Shown piece by piece: positions 34,030 to 48,840 of a stretch of 64,000 bases of DNA (positions are counted from its first letter, which is position 1; the number at the start of each line of letters is the position of its first letter). Source of the DNA: Marsupella aquatica (taxonomy: Eukaryota > Marchantiophyta); contig OZ316891.1 in assembly GCA_973895155.1 (NCBI GenBank), positions 22,444,001-22,508,000 of the forward strand, written 5' to 3'. The notes beneath the pieces were generated by a model. It was not told the DNA's origin. It ran no database searches and saw nothing but the letters and a program-made list of their open reading frames with translations. The position numbers and the translations under genes are program-made.

Positions 34030-34055
34030 CTAGAGGCTTCACTCTAGAAGCCTAG
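34030..34055 (+). repeat. Bulged hairpin, second copy
   Basis: CTA, bulge GA, GGCTTC, loop ACTCTA, GAAGCC, TAG. The architecture, loop and bulge are identical to the minus strand at 6205-6236. The central stem pair differs as C:G here against T:A there, so pairing is kept. Confidence 0.6.
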
Positions 34056-35545
34056 CTCCCAACTCTAGCTTGTAGTTGGAGTTTTATAAGTAAGATGGAA
34101 AATACATTCACTTAGTGGGCACTTGCCACATTGCACAATACACTATATGCTGATGCTTTCTGACAAGTAATTAACACCAGACAAGCATAAAGCGTACCAC
34201 TTTGGCTAGCATGGTGAAATCTGCCTAGCCACATCCTGCAGTGTCATCCTAGTTTGCACAAAAGATAAATAATTATTGATGTTTTTGGCATTTCTGATAA
34301 AATGTTTTGGGCTCCTTGAAAAGAAAATTCTAACTCTGGGTTGGGGTAGAGGAAAACAAATTCCTTCTTTATGTGCGTAGCCAAAGTTGAGATTTAAATT
34401 TTTATATGGGACTCAGTGCTTGCCAAATAGATGGGATTTCTCCCCCTCCATCTGTTTATTAATGAAGGCAAGGGAATGAGGCTTTTTTTTATCACAGTCT
34501 CATCATCGGCCCATTTTGACTGATTGCAATTGCAATGTAATTGCATGACTGTTCCTGCAGGGCACTAGTATTGATGCATGGGGGGAGGCCTAAATGCCCA
34601 ATAACCCTTACATTGAGTAGGACTTTAAGGCTGGAACTTTCTAATCTCTACAACCAAATTATTCTCTTCCAAGTCCAGTTGTCCATGTTACTATTCGTCA
34701 TTCATCTCATAGGTCCAATCATAGGACATGAGTCTTTCCATTTGAAGCGTTACCTCCCAAGGTGGAAGGTTGTCCCTTGTTAGGCCAATGTGCCTTGCTA
34801 ATCACTTTCGGATGACATAAGTCTGGTTCCAGGAAAAATATTGCCCCTGACTAAACTCTGTCCTGTCTAGTCGTCTAGAGGAACCCAAGTGTATATTTTC
34901 AAACTTTCTTGGGGTTATAAGAATTTGGGGACTACCTATATAAAGCCAGGGAGTAACATTAAGTTTAGAGACGAGAGAAAATAAGTATGATGTATCATGA
35001 TATGGAGTAATAACTCTGTGGGACTCATAAGCTGAGTTTTATATTGTGTGAGACCCTCAAGTTTTTGAGATTTTTCTATATTTGGGAGGGTCCTTATGTG
35101 GGCTCTGGTAATCATTGCTTAGAAATATGGGATGACTCTCAAAAGTAGATAATGACGGTCTCTGACTGGACTCTTCCAATAATGATGAGCGCAATTTATA
35201 ATCCCTAAAAACGTTCCAATACAGTAATATAATTCAGAGTGACCTTCGAAGTTTAGGCCATCCATTTGGATATGACTCAGACCCATACCGCAGTCGCCCA
35301 AAAGAGTTGGGAGTTGTAGAAGCCTGCTACGGAAAGAGCATGATAGATTGCATGGCGGTGTCCTGTGTCAAGCATAATCGGTCCCATGTTTTTAAAAGAG
35401 CAAACCCACACAGAATTTCGGTTCTTGTAGAAGAATGGCACCTGGCCCCCGTGTAGAAACTTTTCATAATAAACAACATAGAGGTTGAGCTTTAAAAATT
35501 CGGCTGTACAATAATGAAATCAGACTGTACAGTTTGAGCTAAAGC

Positions 35546-39406
<3,861 letters not shown>

Positions 39407-40259
39407 CTTTAACTGCAAAGCCAGCGTCGAGTTACTACTCCCGAGCAATTGAGGGCTCTAGAACCTGGGTTGCAGCCGTCTGCCGCGCAGCATCGGATCC
39501 GATTGACAGCACCGACGATCGTAGCTGAAACCGTGGCTATATCTGACGAACTGATAACAGATTCGCAACCCCTGTGTGGCCTGCTCTGCTCTATTAATCT
39601 CTTCGTTTGCCTTCAAAATCAGAATTACCTCAACAAACAAGATAGGATCTGCTAAGCTTCTTGGCCGAAACCAAAGCCCCGTCGCTCTTCTGACTCTCTT
39701 GCTACAACTGTACGTTACATTTCAGCCCCAGCAAGCACATTCCGCTGTTTTCCAATCGTCCAGCTGAGATTTCTTCGTCCACCTAGAGGTACTTGTTTTC
39801 TCTTCCTAGCCCCGATGATTCGTCTTCTGGAGGTGTGACTAGAATAAAATGCTGAAGGACGGAAATCCCGAATGACGGTGTTGAGACGAGAGAAAACTCA
39901 CCTACACAAGAAATTGCTGCAGGACGGAAATGCTGAAGGGCAGAGTTGTGACGAGATGAACCCGGCTCTCGGCTCCCATCACTGGGAGTGTCATACTCTC
40001 ACCCCCATTTTTTTCTCCTTGGGAACCCCATTCATGAATAGAAAACCTTATGTGACACTCTTTTGAGGTGGACGTACATATCAAGATGTATTTCATGGCT
40101 TGGGCTTTGTTCCAAGTGTGAAAGGGGTGAGTGTCCCCAACAGTAGTAGCATAGTGTTTGGCTTGAAATCATATAAATAGAAATATATATAATTGTGAGA
40201 CCATATGTGTACATAAATCAAAATGTTTTTATTGAAAAAAAGTGGGTAACACGCGCTTA
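39407..40259. other. UBA5 upstream region to the Harbinger insertion
   Basis: Should contain the UBA5 promoter and an undetected first exon. GGACGGAAAT..GCTGAAGG recurs in diverged direct copies around 39850-39950. No other gene is visible. Confidence 0.35.
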
Positions 40260-40275
40260 GAGCATCTCCAACGGT
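40260..40275 (+). repeat. Harbinger left terminal inverted repeat
   Basis: GAGCATCTCCAACGGT, preceded by TTA. A subterminal hairpin (CCGCTA/TAGCGG) follows within 50 bp. Confidence 0.85.
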
Positions 40276-40682
40276 TTGGAGATTTTGCGCCGCTATCCCA
40301 ATAGTATAGCGGATCATTTGGCGCCTGCGCAAAATGGAGAGTTGCCCCCTTCCACGCAATCCCCACCGGCGGACACCCCATTCTGACCCCCATCCCATGA
40401 AGCGTGCGTACGAGCTGGGGCCCACCTGGTCCAAAATAACGTGAAGTGGGTTGTGGCACACTGCCCGCTGTTTTGCGTGTGTTTTCTGTCCCTCTGGTTC
40501 TTGCAGACCTCGACTCCCGGTTCGCAAAATTGGAAGCCGCAGGAACCATGTCGATCCTACGATTTGAATTTGTTGGGGTTGATTTGTGCTCTGTGCTTCC
40601 CTTCAGGTGTTCGCTTTCACTTTACGGCCAGCTTTACCTAGTTTTCATTGGGAAAAATTAATCAGTCTTCGCAAACCAGGCT

Positions 40683-42011
40683 GTGCTTCATCTATCGAAA
40701 ATGGACCTCGAAGGGTGGCTGGCAGATCTCGAGGAAGAATTGGATGAGGAGGAAGCTGATTGGGATGAGGAACAAAGATTTTGGGAGTTGATGATGTTCA
40801 CGGGACCCCTTTCTATTCCAAATTTGGGCCAACAGTCAAGGAAAAGAAAGCATGGAGGGTCTAGACCAGGCAGGAGTGAGAATGTGGAGAGACGCAGAGA
40901 AAAAGGGGCAAAAGACCTATGGAATGATTATTTTTCTGATACACCAACCTATGATGAATTGAAATTCAGGAGGAGATTTAGAATGAGCAGCGGTTTGTTT
41001 AACAAAATACTTCTTGATGTCTGTGCTCATGACACTTATTTCTGTCTGAAGGTTGATGCTGCAGGAAAGGTAGGCTTGTCTCCACATCAAAAGTTGACAG
41101 CAGCATTGAGGCAGTTGGCTTATGGAATTGGGGCAGATGCTTTGGATGAGTATTGTAGAATTGCTGAAAGCACAGCATTGGAGTCTCTTTATAGATTTGT
41201 GAAAGCCATCAGGGAGTTGTATGAGGGTGAATACTTGAGGAAGCCAACAGCTGCAGATTTCACAAATCAGCTGCAAATCAATGCAAACCGAGGTTTCCCA
41301 GGTATGTTTGGTTCATTGGATTGCATGCATTGGGCATGGAAGAATTGCCCTGTTGCTTGGCAGGGCCAATACACTGACAAGGACAAGAACAAGTCCATCA
41401 TCCTGGAAGCAATTGCTGATCAAGAATTGTGGATTTGGCATGCCTTTTTTGGGCTGGCTGGGGGAAATAATGACCTGAATGTGCTTGACCGATCACCACT
41501 TCTAAATGAATGGTTGCGCAATGATTCAGCCAATGTCAATTTCCATGTCAATGGTACAGAGTACAAACGAGCTTATCTACTGGTGGATGGAATTTATCCT
41601 GAGTGGTCTATGTTCATATCCACTGTGCACATGCCACAATCTGATAAGTTGAAGCATTTTGCAAGATGTCAGGAGGCAGCCAGAAAAGATGTGGAGAGGG
41701 CTTTTGGGGTCCTCCAAGCTAGATTTGAGATAGTCAAAAGGCCTGCTAGGTCCTGGTACGAAAAGAACATTGTAAATATTTTGCTTGCATGTGTCATCCT
41801 CCACAATATGATTGTTGAGGATGAAAGAGATGACAATTTTCCTCCATATTTAAGGGTTCATGCTGCTAGAGTGAACAGGGGAAATCCGCCATGGTTGGAG
41901 TTCCTTGCTGCAACAGCTGAAATTAACAATAAGGCTAACCACTTTCGCTTGAGAAATGACATTGTTGACCACCTTTGGAGTAGAAAGGGGTCTGGTGTTT
42001 CTGATCACTGA
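40683..42011 (+). CDS. PIF/Harbinger transposase (DDE_Tnp_4)
   Basis: An intact 442-residue frame. The N-terminus is acidic and rich in Glu/Asp, then a helix-turn-helix-like part (about 85-200, FRMSSGLFNKIL, QKLTAALRQLAYG) precedes the nuclease domain. The DDE triad is visible as Asp213 in GSLDCMHW, Asp302 in LLVDGIYP and Glu338 in KDVERAFGVLQ, followed by the family signature ACVILHNMIVED. A second Met at residue 7 may be the true start (MDLEGWLADLEEEL). Plant relatives are annotated as nuclease HARBI1 or ALP1-like; the setting inside matching TIRs with a partner gene argues for a transposase and not a domesticated gene. No stop or frameshift is present. Confidence 0.95.
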   Translation: MLHLSKMDLEGWLADLEEELDEEEADWDEEQRFWELMMFTGPLSIPNLGQQSRKRKHGGSRPGRSENVERRREKGAKDLWNDYFSDTPTYDELKFRRRFRMSSGLFNKILLDVCAHDTYFCLKVDAAGKVGLSPHQKLTAALRQLAYGIGADALDEYCRIAESTALESLYRFVKAIRELYEGEYLRKPTAADFTNQLQINANRGFPGMFGSLDCMHWAWKNCPVAWQGQYTDKDKNKSIILEAIADQELWIWHAFFGLAGGNNDLNVLDRSPLLNEWLRNDSANVNFHVNGTEYKRAYLLVDGIYPEWSMFISTVHMPQSDKLKHFARCQEAARKDVERAFGVLQARFEIVKRPARSWYEKNIVNILLACVILHNMIVEDERDDNFPPYLRVHAARVNRGNPPWLEFLAATAEINNKANHFRLRNDIVDHLWSRKGSGVSDH

Positions 42012-42317
42012 AATCCAGGTGAGTATAGTCAATCAGATTTTGCTGCCCATCTTTGCATTTATTTTATTGACTGAAAGCTTCAAGCATGAGTTTTTAAGCT
42101 TGGGACTTGAGGGAATCAAGTCGCAGGTGTGACCTGATTTTCTGTTGGTACAGTGATGAGTACATTTGACTTGCTTCCACATTGACTCACACTTCAGTCC
42201 ACCTGTTTCGAAGGTACATCCAGCTCGGGAGATATTGTCGAGGCAATGTGGAATGTACAGACCTGCCTTGCTAATGTGCGAACCTACTGAAAAACATTCG
42301 AAGCCTCCCGAAGTGCT

Positions 42318-42737
42318 TTGTGGTTAATTATGTGCTCTTGGACCTGCCCACAGTGTTCTGGCATTTCAAAAATGAGCTCGCTTTCACGTGGAAGTTCTAG
42401 TTCAAGTCTTGCATCCACAGCTGCAAGCAAATGGAATCCCAGTCCTTTGCCAAAGCAGGAGGACCCGAAGGAGCAAAAGATGAATACTGGGAACTCCAAG
42501 GCACTTCCAGCAAATGGGGGAAAACAGAGAAGCTCGAGAGCACCATTGGAGATGACGTTGATGGACTTCGAGCCTGAAAATTCGGAGGAGGCACAACTAA
42601 TGGCAGAGATGGAGGATTTTGAAGATCAGGCATTTTCGGATCGTCTCAGCACCAACAGGTCTACCTCCAGTGACGACTGCTATGTGGTTTTCACAAAGCA
42701 GTCACGTAGCCCGAAGCGTAAACCTAGGGCTCATTGA
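42318..42737 (+). CDS. Third ORF within the Harbinger element
   Basis: A 139-residue frame lies between transposase and Myb-like gene. It is not recognised. From Met19 (MSSLSRGSSSSSLASTAASK) it is Ser/Lys-rich, then acidic (FEPENSEEAQLMAEMEDFED) and ends in a basic stretch RSPKRKPRAH. Composition is protein-like but low in complexity. It could be a separately translated accessory protein, an alternative 3' exon of the transposase transcript, or a chance frame. Confidence 0.35.
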   Translation: MWLIMCSWTCPQCSGISKMSSLSRGSSSSSLASTAASKWNPSPLPKQEDPKEQKMNTGNSKALPANGGKQRSSRAPLEMTLMDFEPENSEEAQLMAEMEDFEDQAFSDRLSTNRSTSSDDCYVVFTKQSRSPKRKPRAH

Positions 42738-43025
42738 GAGCTTCCGTTTTTGCACCTAGAAAGCTCAAGCGCAAGTTAAGCCATTTTGTGAAGCACCAAG
42801 CTAGGCCAAATATAGGTAGAATGCATACTGCAGACATGGTGGCTATCATGTGGCCATCTAGAACTTGGGGCCTGGCCTCCAATTTTGTAACCTCTTCTAA
42901 TTTACTCGCTAATTTATGACATGGAATGGGAATTCCGTGAATTTGCAATGTACAATGTTTGCCAAAACGTTTGAGCCAATTTTATTACAAAATGAGCATA
43001 CAATGAATTGCATCGACTCTAGTGA

Positions 43026-44042
43026 CTACAACTGGCTAGCTAGCAAACCCTGGAACGAAAATCCAGGTTCACATGCCCGAAATTGGGTTTCCAAATCTAC
43101 ATGGTCCTCTGCTACCCCTGTGTTTTCATCCAGTTCAACTGTGCTGTCATCAAAAACCAGACTATCAACTCTGGTCTCACGAAAAACAGGGAGTGGATTT
43201 TGTGGCGGATTTTGTGGAGGTTCTGTAGCCTGCATCCGAGCTTTCAATTTCCTGGCCTCTTCCAGCTTCCACTGTCGGACATAATCACGGAGCTCTGGTT
43301 CCATGTTGTCTGTAGGTAATGTCAGCAACTTCATCAACGAATTGTTCTGCAATGTCCTGACCCGATCTCGATTCGCAGCTGCCATCTCCCGTTGGGCATT
43401 CGCACTTACCTTCATTGCTTCTTGTTCAACCTTCATTCGCTTGTGATCTTCCTTGGCTCTCTTGTTTCCCTGAGGCCTCTTCCTTGCATCACAATCTTCG
43501 ACAGGTTCTTGGTGCTGCCTATCGACACTTTCATTGTCACCATTCTCAATGATGATTGGACTCGGGCTAGAATGTTCATTCTCGATCGTGTCGGACCTGG
43601 ATGATGTGGATTTCCTGCCCTTCCCTTTCGCCATATCGTCTGCTGGATTCCCCCACCGTGGACAATCTTTCAAAATCCAGAAGCAGGAATCGAAAGAAAA
43701 AGTTTTCACTTTGGGATGGTTCTGTTTGTATAATTCCTTCGCCTTCAGCACAGTGTCATCGACGTTGGTCCCCGAAATCTGAAGGTCCTCTACCTGCTGA
43801 AAACATCCGATGAATTTTGACACATCATGTTTAATATCAGACCACTTCCCTTCCAGAGATTTTCGGCCCCTCGACTCAGCTCCCTTCGGTTTGTGTTTCT
43901 CGTAATGCTCGGTCACCCGGTCCCAAAATCTCTCAGCCCTCTGCCCTGCACCAATGCAGGGATCTTGGGACACATGAAGAACACTGTAGCACAATTGTTT
44001 AAGCTCTTCTGCACCATAATTTTTCCCACGACTTGCTGCCAT
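43026..44042 (-). CDS. Harbinger Myb/SANT-like partner protein
   Basis: An intact 338-residue frame, convergent with the transposase. The N-terminal trihelix/Myb-like domain (about 1-120) has ELKQLCYSVLHVSQDPCIGA, FWDRVTEHYEKHKP, RSLEGKWSDI-type wording (RKSLEGKWSDIKHDVSKFIG) and AKELYKQNHPKVKTFSFDSC with WILKDCPRW. A Lys/Arg-rich linker with a likely nuclear signal follows (GNKRAKEDHKRMK). The coiled C-terminal part resembles the 'no apical meristem-associated' region and ends with a short acidic tail. In PIF elements this second protein binds DNA ends and imports the transposase into the nucleus. It must also be transcribed for transposition. Confidence 0.88.
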   Translation of the reverse strand: MAASRGKNYGAEELKQLCYSVLHVSQDPCIGAGQRAERFWDRVTEHYEKHKPKGAESRGRKSLEGKWSDIKHDVSKFIGCFQQVEDLQISGTNVDDTVLKAKELYKQNHPKVKTFSFDSCFWILKDCPRWGNPADDMAKGKGRKSTSSRSDTIENEHSSPSPIIIENGDNESVDRQHQEPVEDCDARKRPQGNKRAKEDHKRMKVEQEAMKVSANAQREMAAANRDRVRTLQNNSLMKLLTLPTDNMEPELRDYVRQWKLEEARKLKARMQATEPPQNPPQNPLPVFRETRVDSLVFDDSTVELDENTGVAEDHVDLETQFRACEPGFSFQGLLASQL

Positions 44043-44421
44043 TGTCTCACAACTTTCAACTTTGTACGCGCAATGTCACTGAAATTCTCGTGTGCAATGT
44101 CAGGTTTGCACGACAACTCCTGTGTCCCACAACAATCACTGTTCATGGAAAGTCGAAGCGGGAAATCTGGACACAATTCTGGCGCGAGTACTCCTTCGCA
44201 TCGCGAGTGCCGCGTGGCTACTTGGCTGCCGTGGATTCATTTGGGGGATGGCGGAGGGGCTTGGAATGGCGACCGCCTTCCTGCCCGAAAGTAGCGGCAC
44301 ACAGGCGAGAAAGTTAGCGGCTTTCTCCAAAAATTTACAGAAGCGGTCACCGTTGGACATGCTTTTCTCCAAAAAACAGCCGCTACTCCGGGGTTTGCGG
44401 GTTACGGAGCTCTTTGCAGGC

Positions 44422-44437
44422 ACCGTTGGAGATGCTC
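44422..44437 (-). repeat. Harbinger right terminal inverted repeat
   Basis: ACCGTTGGAGATGCTC, the exact complement of the left end over 16 bases, followed by TAG. Confidence 0.85.
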
Positions 44438-45985
44438 TAGTTGTAAGTTTAGATGCCCATCCGTTGCATAGAAGATGTCAAGGTGAGAAAAAGATGTCAA
44501 GGTCAGGAAATTATGTCAAGTAAACAAAAAGATATTGAGGTGAAGAAAAGATATTGATGACCAAAAACTATGTCAAGGCAAGGCAAAGATGTCAATGTCA
44601 GAAAACTATGTTGAGGCAAGGCAAAGATTTGAGGCAAGAAAAGATGCGGGAAAAGATGTTCAAACAAGGAAAGATGTGGGGAAAGGTGTTCCAGCAAAAA
44701 CAAATGTCAAGAGAACGCAAAGATGCTGAGGCAAAAGAAAATGTTCAGGCAAGGCAAAGATGTTGAAGTGTGGCAAAAAAAAGGTTTTGCTTGGTAGTTG
44801 TTGAGAATGTAATGCGTCATCGTGACCACATTGTTGTCGCGGCCATCTCAAGGTGAGGCAAAAATGTTCTGCATATTAAACGACAGTAATCAAATGGAAA
44901 TAATTATGTTTTTGCTATACAAACTTAAACTTCAGGCTTTATGCTTACACATTATCCATCTGAAATGAAACTAATTAATCCAAAGCTGAAACCTTACATC
45001 CTAGTTACACACCCTAGAGACATGTACTAATGAGGGCACTCACGGATTCAACATTTGGACTCCACTTGTGAAAATAACACTTGAAGACCTTGACACTCCA
45101 CTTGTATGTTCGCCATAAGATGTCACCATTTCATGTTGTCTCAGTCCACTTGGAGTAGCGTAAATATCAGCCATAGGAACATCAGGTCATTAAGACATCA
45201 GTTCACTTGCAGACCAGACCTTCATCATTTACTCTCCTTTTAGATCAAATGTTATGACACTTGCGTTCAATAAGCATCAAATAGTCTGTGTAAAGTGAAG
45301 GTAGAATTGACACTAGTATGTGCGTGGGTACTGTAGTAGGTACCAAAGGTTGCTTCCATCATTGCTCTGTTATGATGGAATTTCTTCCACTATTGTTTTA
45401 TGAGTGTAGGTTCTCGTTCATCCTGCTCTTTTGAAATTTGGGGTTACCAAGGTTAACCTTGAAGCTGGAGTGATAAGCTGGAGCGATTCAAAGTGGTATT
45501 CTTAGCAATAACTCTAGGCTGAATTCTTAGCGTTAAGAAGTACAAAACAGGATTGCTCTCCGTTAGAGATTGCCGATCATAGAAGATGCTTCTCTCGCAG
45601 TGTGCTAGTGCTCATTCACTCGGACATCATGCCTCCCGATCCGCAGGAACAACATCTGTCATACAAAAGGAGGATTTATGATTAGTTTGTTATGCTCAAC
45701 AGCGGTACGTTGTGCGTTCCATTCACATCAAACAGAGCTAAATCTTAGCAATGGTTCCACAATAAGAATAACTCAATCTCACATTAGCATTCGAGAATAA
45801 CGAGTCAAAGTTGATAGACCTAGATGCCATGAGTGTCATGGCCAGAGGAACGTGCAAAAATTTCCGATGTCTAATGCTTCCCGTATCGCTTCCACGAACA
45901 GGTGGAAGATCAGTCATCTCCAGCACGAACCAACAAGGCGAGGTTGATTGTTACCAAATGCAGCTATATGCATCTCTTTTCCTGG
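44438..45985. other. Intergenic with a degenerate minisatellite
   Basis: The first 350 bp are a purine-rich degenerate minisatellite (44466-44780); the rest holds no gene that I can see. Confidence 0.4.
44466..44780 (+). repeat. Degenerate ~18-bp minisatellite (AAGATGTCAAGGCAAGG)
   Basis: Units such as AAGATGTCAAGGTGAGAA, ACTATGTCAAGGCAAGGC, AAGATGTTCAAACAAGGA and AAGATGTTGAAGTGTGGC succeed each other, about 15 to 17 copies of 17-20 bp. Open frames through it on either strand are low-complexity artefacts. Confidence 0.75.
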
Positions 45986-45989
45986 AATG

Positions 45990-46470
45990 GATTTTTTATA
46001 AATTTTAATACCGTGAAACCCCACGGATAGGGGGGCACAAAAAGGCCAAAACAACCAGAAGCAATCGACAAAGCAGAGGGAACCCCCGGGGGCCGACAAC
46101 ACCCCCGAGGACCAACCACCCACTACCAGGGCACACCCACCGTGCCCAATGCAGAAAGCCCCATCAGAGCCCTAGAAATCAAAGGGACCACCCCACACAC
46201 ATCCAAATCCTAAATACGTCACACAACGCCCCTGTCAAAGCTATGCAGGCCAGCCCGAAACCAAGCCTTACGATGAACATCAAGCCACTCTTTGGCTTGG
46301 CAAACCCTGGCATGTTTCCTGCCAAGCAGAAAGCGACATCCCACAGCAAACAAGTGATCTGCCGTCTCAGTGAGGACCAGTCCAAAATCAAATTTCCGGC
46401 AACCACCCGCCTGGAACATATGTACATTACGAGCCTGCCAAATCATCCACAACACTTTATGCATCTCTTT
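45990..46470 (-). pseudogene. 3' end of a LINE retrotransposon
   Basis: On the minus strand the text MHKVLWMIWQARNVHMFQ resembles the zinc-binding tail region of plant LINE reverse transcriptases (usual form W.IWKARN..IF). Farther along FWPFCAPLSVGFHGIKIYKK resembles the terminal segment of such elements. The two segments lie in different frames, and nothing of the polymerase core remains. Truncation at the 5' side is normal for LINE insertions. Confidence 0.45.
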
Positions 46471-47479
46471 TAGTCATGACATTGGGCAAGTCTCCTAGAC
46501 AGATGATGGAACATTGCCTTGAGTGTCTTCTTCATTTCTCAAAAGAGCTCAATCATCATAAGGAATAACATCGATCTCTGCTCGAATGATAAATGCACTC
46601 TCATCTGTTGGGAGACAAGACTGGGAACACAAATTAGTGACAGGATTGGGAACAAAAATTGGAAGTTGCAACTAGGATCCCTAGTAGCATCTAGAGGGTT
46701 TATCTCGCACATAGAGTCCAAACTATTGTCTGAGAAGTGGACTAATTTAAATTGCTGCCTCTTATCACACGAAAAGAAAGCTAGAAATACTAGGCCCAAC
46801 AAACAAAGGTAAATTGCTGCAAGGCAATGATAGATCCATAGATTGAATCAGCTGGTTTGATGGTGTTTGCGGTCAGAAAACTGGCTAACTTTGCCAAAGC
46901 AAAGTGATCAAGAAATGAACGAGGGCCATCACTGACTATGTCCTGCGGCAAGTTTAAGTGTGTGAAATGCCGTGGAGGGATTGATTGTACTTCCAAGATC
47001 GACGATTCTTGAACAGAGAAGAGTTTTGAATGTCAGCTCTGAATAGAAACTAGTGAGTGTCATCCCCTCCACTCCATCTAGCTAATGTGCCGCCCAATTT
47101 CAAAGTATTTCAAAATCATTGAACTAAGATTCACAAGCCAACGCACGATTCAAAAGCAATGCAGGTGCAAAGGTCCTCCCTCGGCGGGTGTTCTCCCGGG
47201 AAAGCTTGCAAGCACATGTATGTACGATACAGTAGCGGCTTTCTTTCCACGGTTGGCAAGAACGGACACACTTTTCCTTACGAGCAAACAAAGATGCAAC
47301 TAATCTCAACCGTCTGTTTCCAAATTGGGCAGCCAAGCCAAGAACCGGGTAGATGCCAAGTACAACCTTTGTGACAAAGGCTTAAGGGCCTCTTTTGTAT
47401 TCAAAATGCAGCTTCTAATGTGCAGTAGATGTAGTGGAGGAGCCACCTGAAGAATAAATGATGGGTGTATTACCTGTTG
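46471..47479. other. No gene visible
   Basis: Unique-looking sequence with short unrelated open frames only; no repeat, RNA gene or protein similarity that I recognise. Confidence 0.35.
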
Positions 47480-48840
47480 ATACTATTGTAGCACCCGTAT
47501 GGAGTACTAGAGAGGAGAAGATATTCAAGGCTTAGTTGGTAGCCAAGGGGTTTACTCATCAAAAAGGTATAGACTACAATAAGGTTTTTCCACTTGTGAC
47601 AAAGTCTCAACGGGGTATTCAACAAGATGGTTGCTATGTGCTCTTGTAGTTTTATTTGGTCTGGTTTAAGATCAAATGAATGTTGTCATGACATTCTTAT
47701 ACAGATTGTTGGATGAGTTGATTTACAGAGACAACCTCATATGCAGATTGCTCAAATCCTTATTTGGATTAAGAGCCCAAGGTAGTGAAACAATATTTTA
47801 ATGAATTCTTGAACTCACTTGGATTTGTGCAAAGGGTGTATGATCCATGTGTTTACATTAGGCATCTGAATAACACAGGGTTTAAATTTATCATCCTAGT
47901 GCTTTATGTGCAGGACATGCTCATTGCAGCAAAGGATAGGGGTTAAGTTGATAAAGTGAAGACCCAACTTAGTTATGAGTTTAGCATGAAGGATCTAGGC
48001 ACAACCAAGAGGATCCTAGACATGGAGATTGTCAGGAATATGAGCAAAACCAAGCTTTGGCTAATGTAGAAAAGATATGCAAAGGTGTTCTTAAAATTCA
48101 ACATGGCAAATGCTAAGGCTGTGAGTGTTTCTTTGGCAAGATATTTTAATATTTTTGTAGCATTTTGTCCATCGGAGCAATAGAAAAAAGTTTTGATGTC
48201 CAAGTTTCTTATGAGATTGTTGTGGGTAGTTTAATGTATCTCATAATATGCACTCGACCAGACATAGCTTATGTTGTTGGTAAGATAAGCAAATACATGG
48301 CAAATCCAGGGAAAATTCATTGAAAAGCAATGAAGTGGATTTTGCGCTACATATGAGGTTCCACTTAGAAGGGTTTATTGTTTGATGAAAGTCAAACAAT
48401 ATGAAAATGCTTCAAGGTTATGTGGATGCAAACTATGCAGGTGATCTGTATAAAGGAGATCAACAATTAAATATGAATTTACACTTGCTTGTGGATGCAT
48501 TAGTTGGAGATCTACTCTCCAAAAATATGTTGTGCAACTATGGATGCTAAGTATGTTGTAGCAACAGACGCAACATCAAAGACTATTTGGGTTAAAAGTT
48601 TGTCATTGAGACGGGTTCTGGGATGGATCTACCACAAGATCGTGTGTATTTTTATTCTGACAATCAAAGCGCAATTTAAATTGTCAAGAATTAGGTGATG
48701 GATGACATGGTAAAGCACATCGATGTCCGCTATATATCATTTCATCTGACAACCATTATCGGATGATGAATTTGAGCTTGTCAAGATTAATGAAAAGTTT
48801 AATCCAATGGATGCTTTTACCAAAGTACTAGATTAAAGTA
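47480..48840 (+). pseudogene. Decayed Ty1/copia retrotransposon pol fragment
   Basis: The + strand holds scattered pieces of a copia reverse transcriptase and RNase H in several frames: LVAKGFTHQKGIDYNKVF, FVQRVYDPCVYIRHLNN, ILVLYVQDMLIAAKDRG (the YVDDML box with Asp replaced), YEFSMKDLGTTKRILDMEI and FYSDNQSAI. At least eight in-frame stops and frame changes separate them. Gag, integrase and LTRs were not found within the neighbouring sequence. Confidence 0.85.

Larger units (their letters stand above)
32913..35545. other. Intergenic, AT-rich toward the right
   Basis: No credible gene. Contains a GT run followed by 18 G (33600-33617), a hairpin copy at 34030-34055 and, at about 33730, a GACTACCCGTTC element also present at about 5022. 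Confidence 0.35.
40260..44437 (+). mobile_element. PIF/Harbinger DNA transposon, apparently complete
   Basis: Both ends carry the same 16-bp terminal inverted repeat GAGCATCTCCAACGGT (40260-40275, and its complement ending at 44437). Inside are an intact transposase on the + strand, an intact Myb/SANT-like partner on the minus strand in the convergent arrangement typical of plant PIF elements, and a third frame between them. The left flank is TTA, the expected 3-bp target; the right flank is TAG, so the duplication is imperfect. The element sits about 0.85 kb upstream of the UBA5 start. Uninterrupted frames suggest a young, possibly autonomous copy. Confidence 0.88.
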
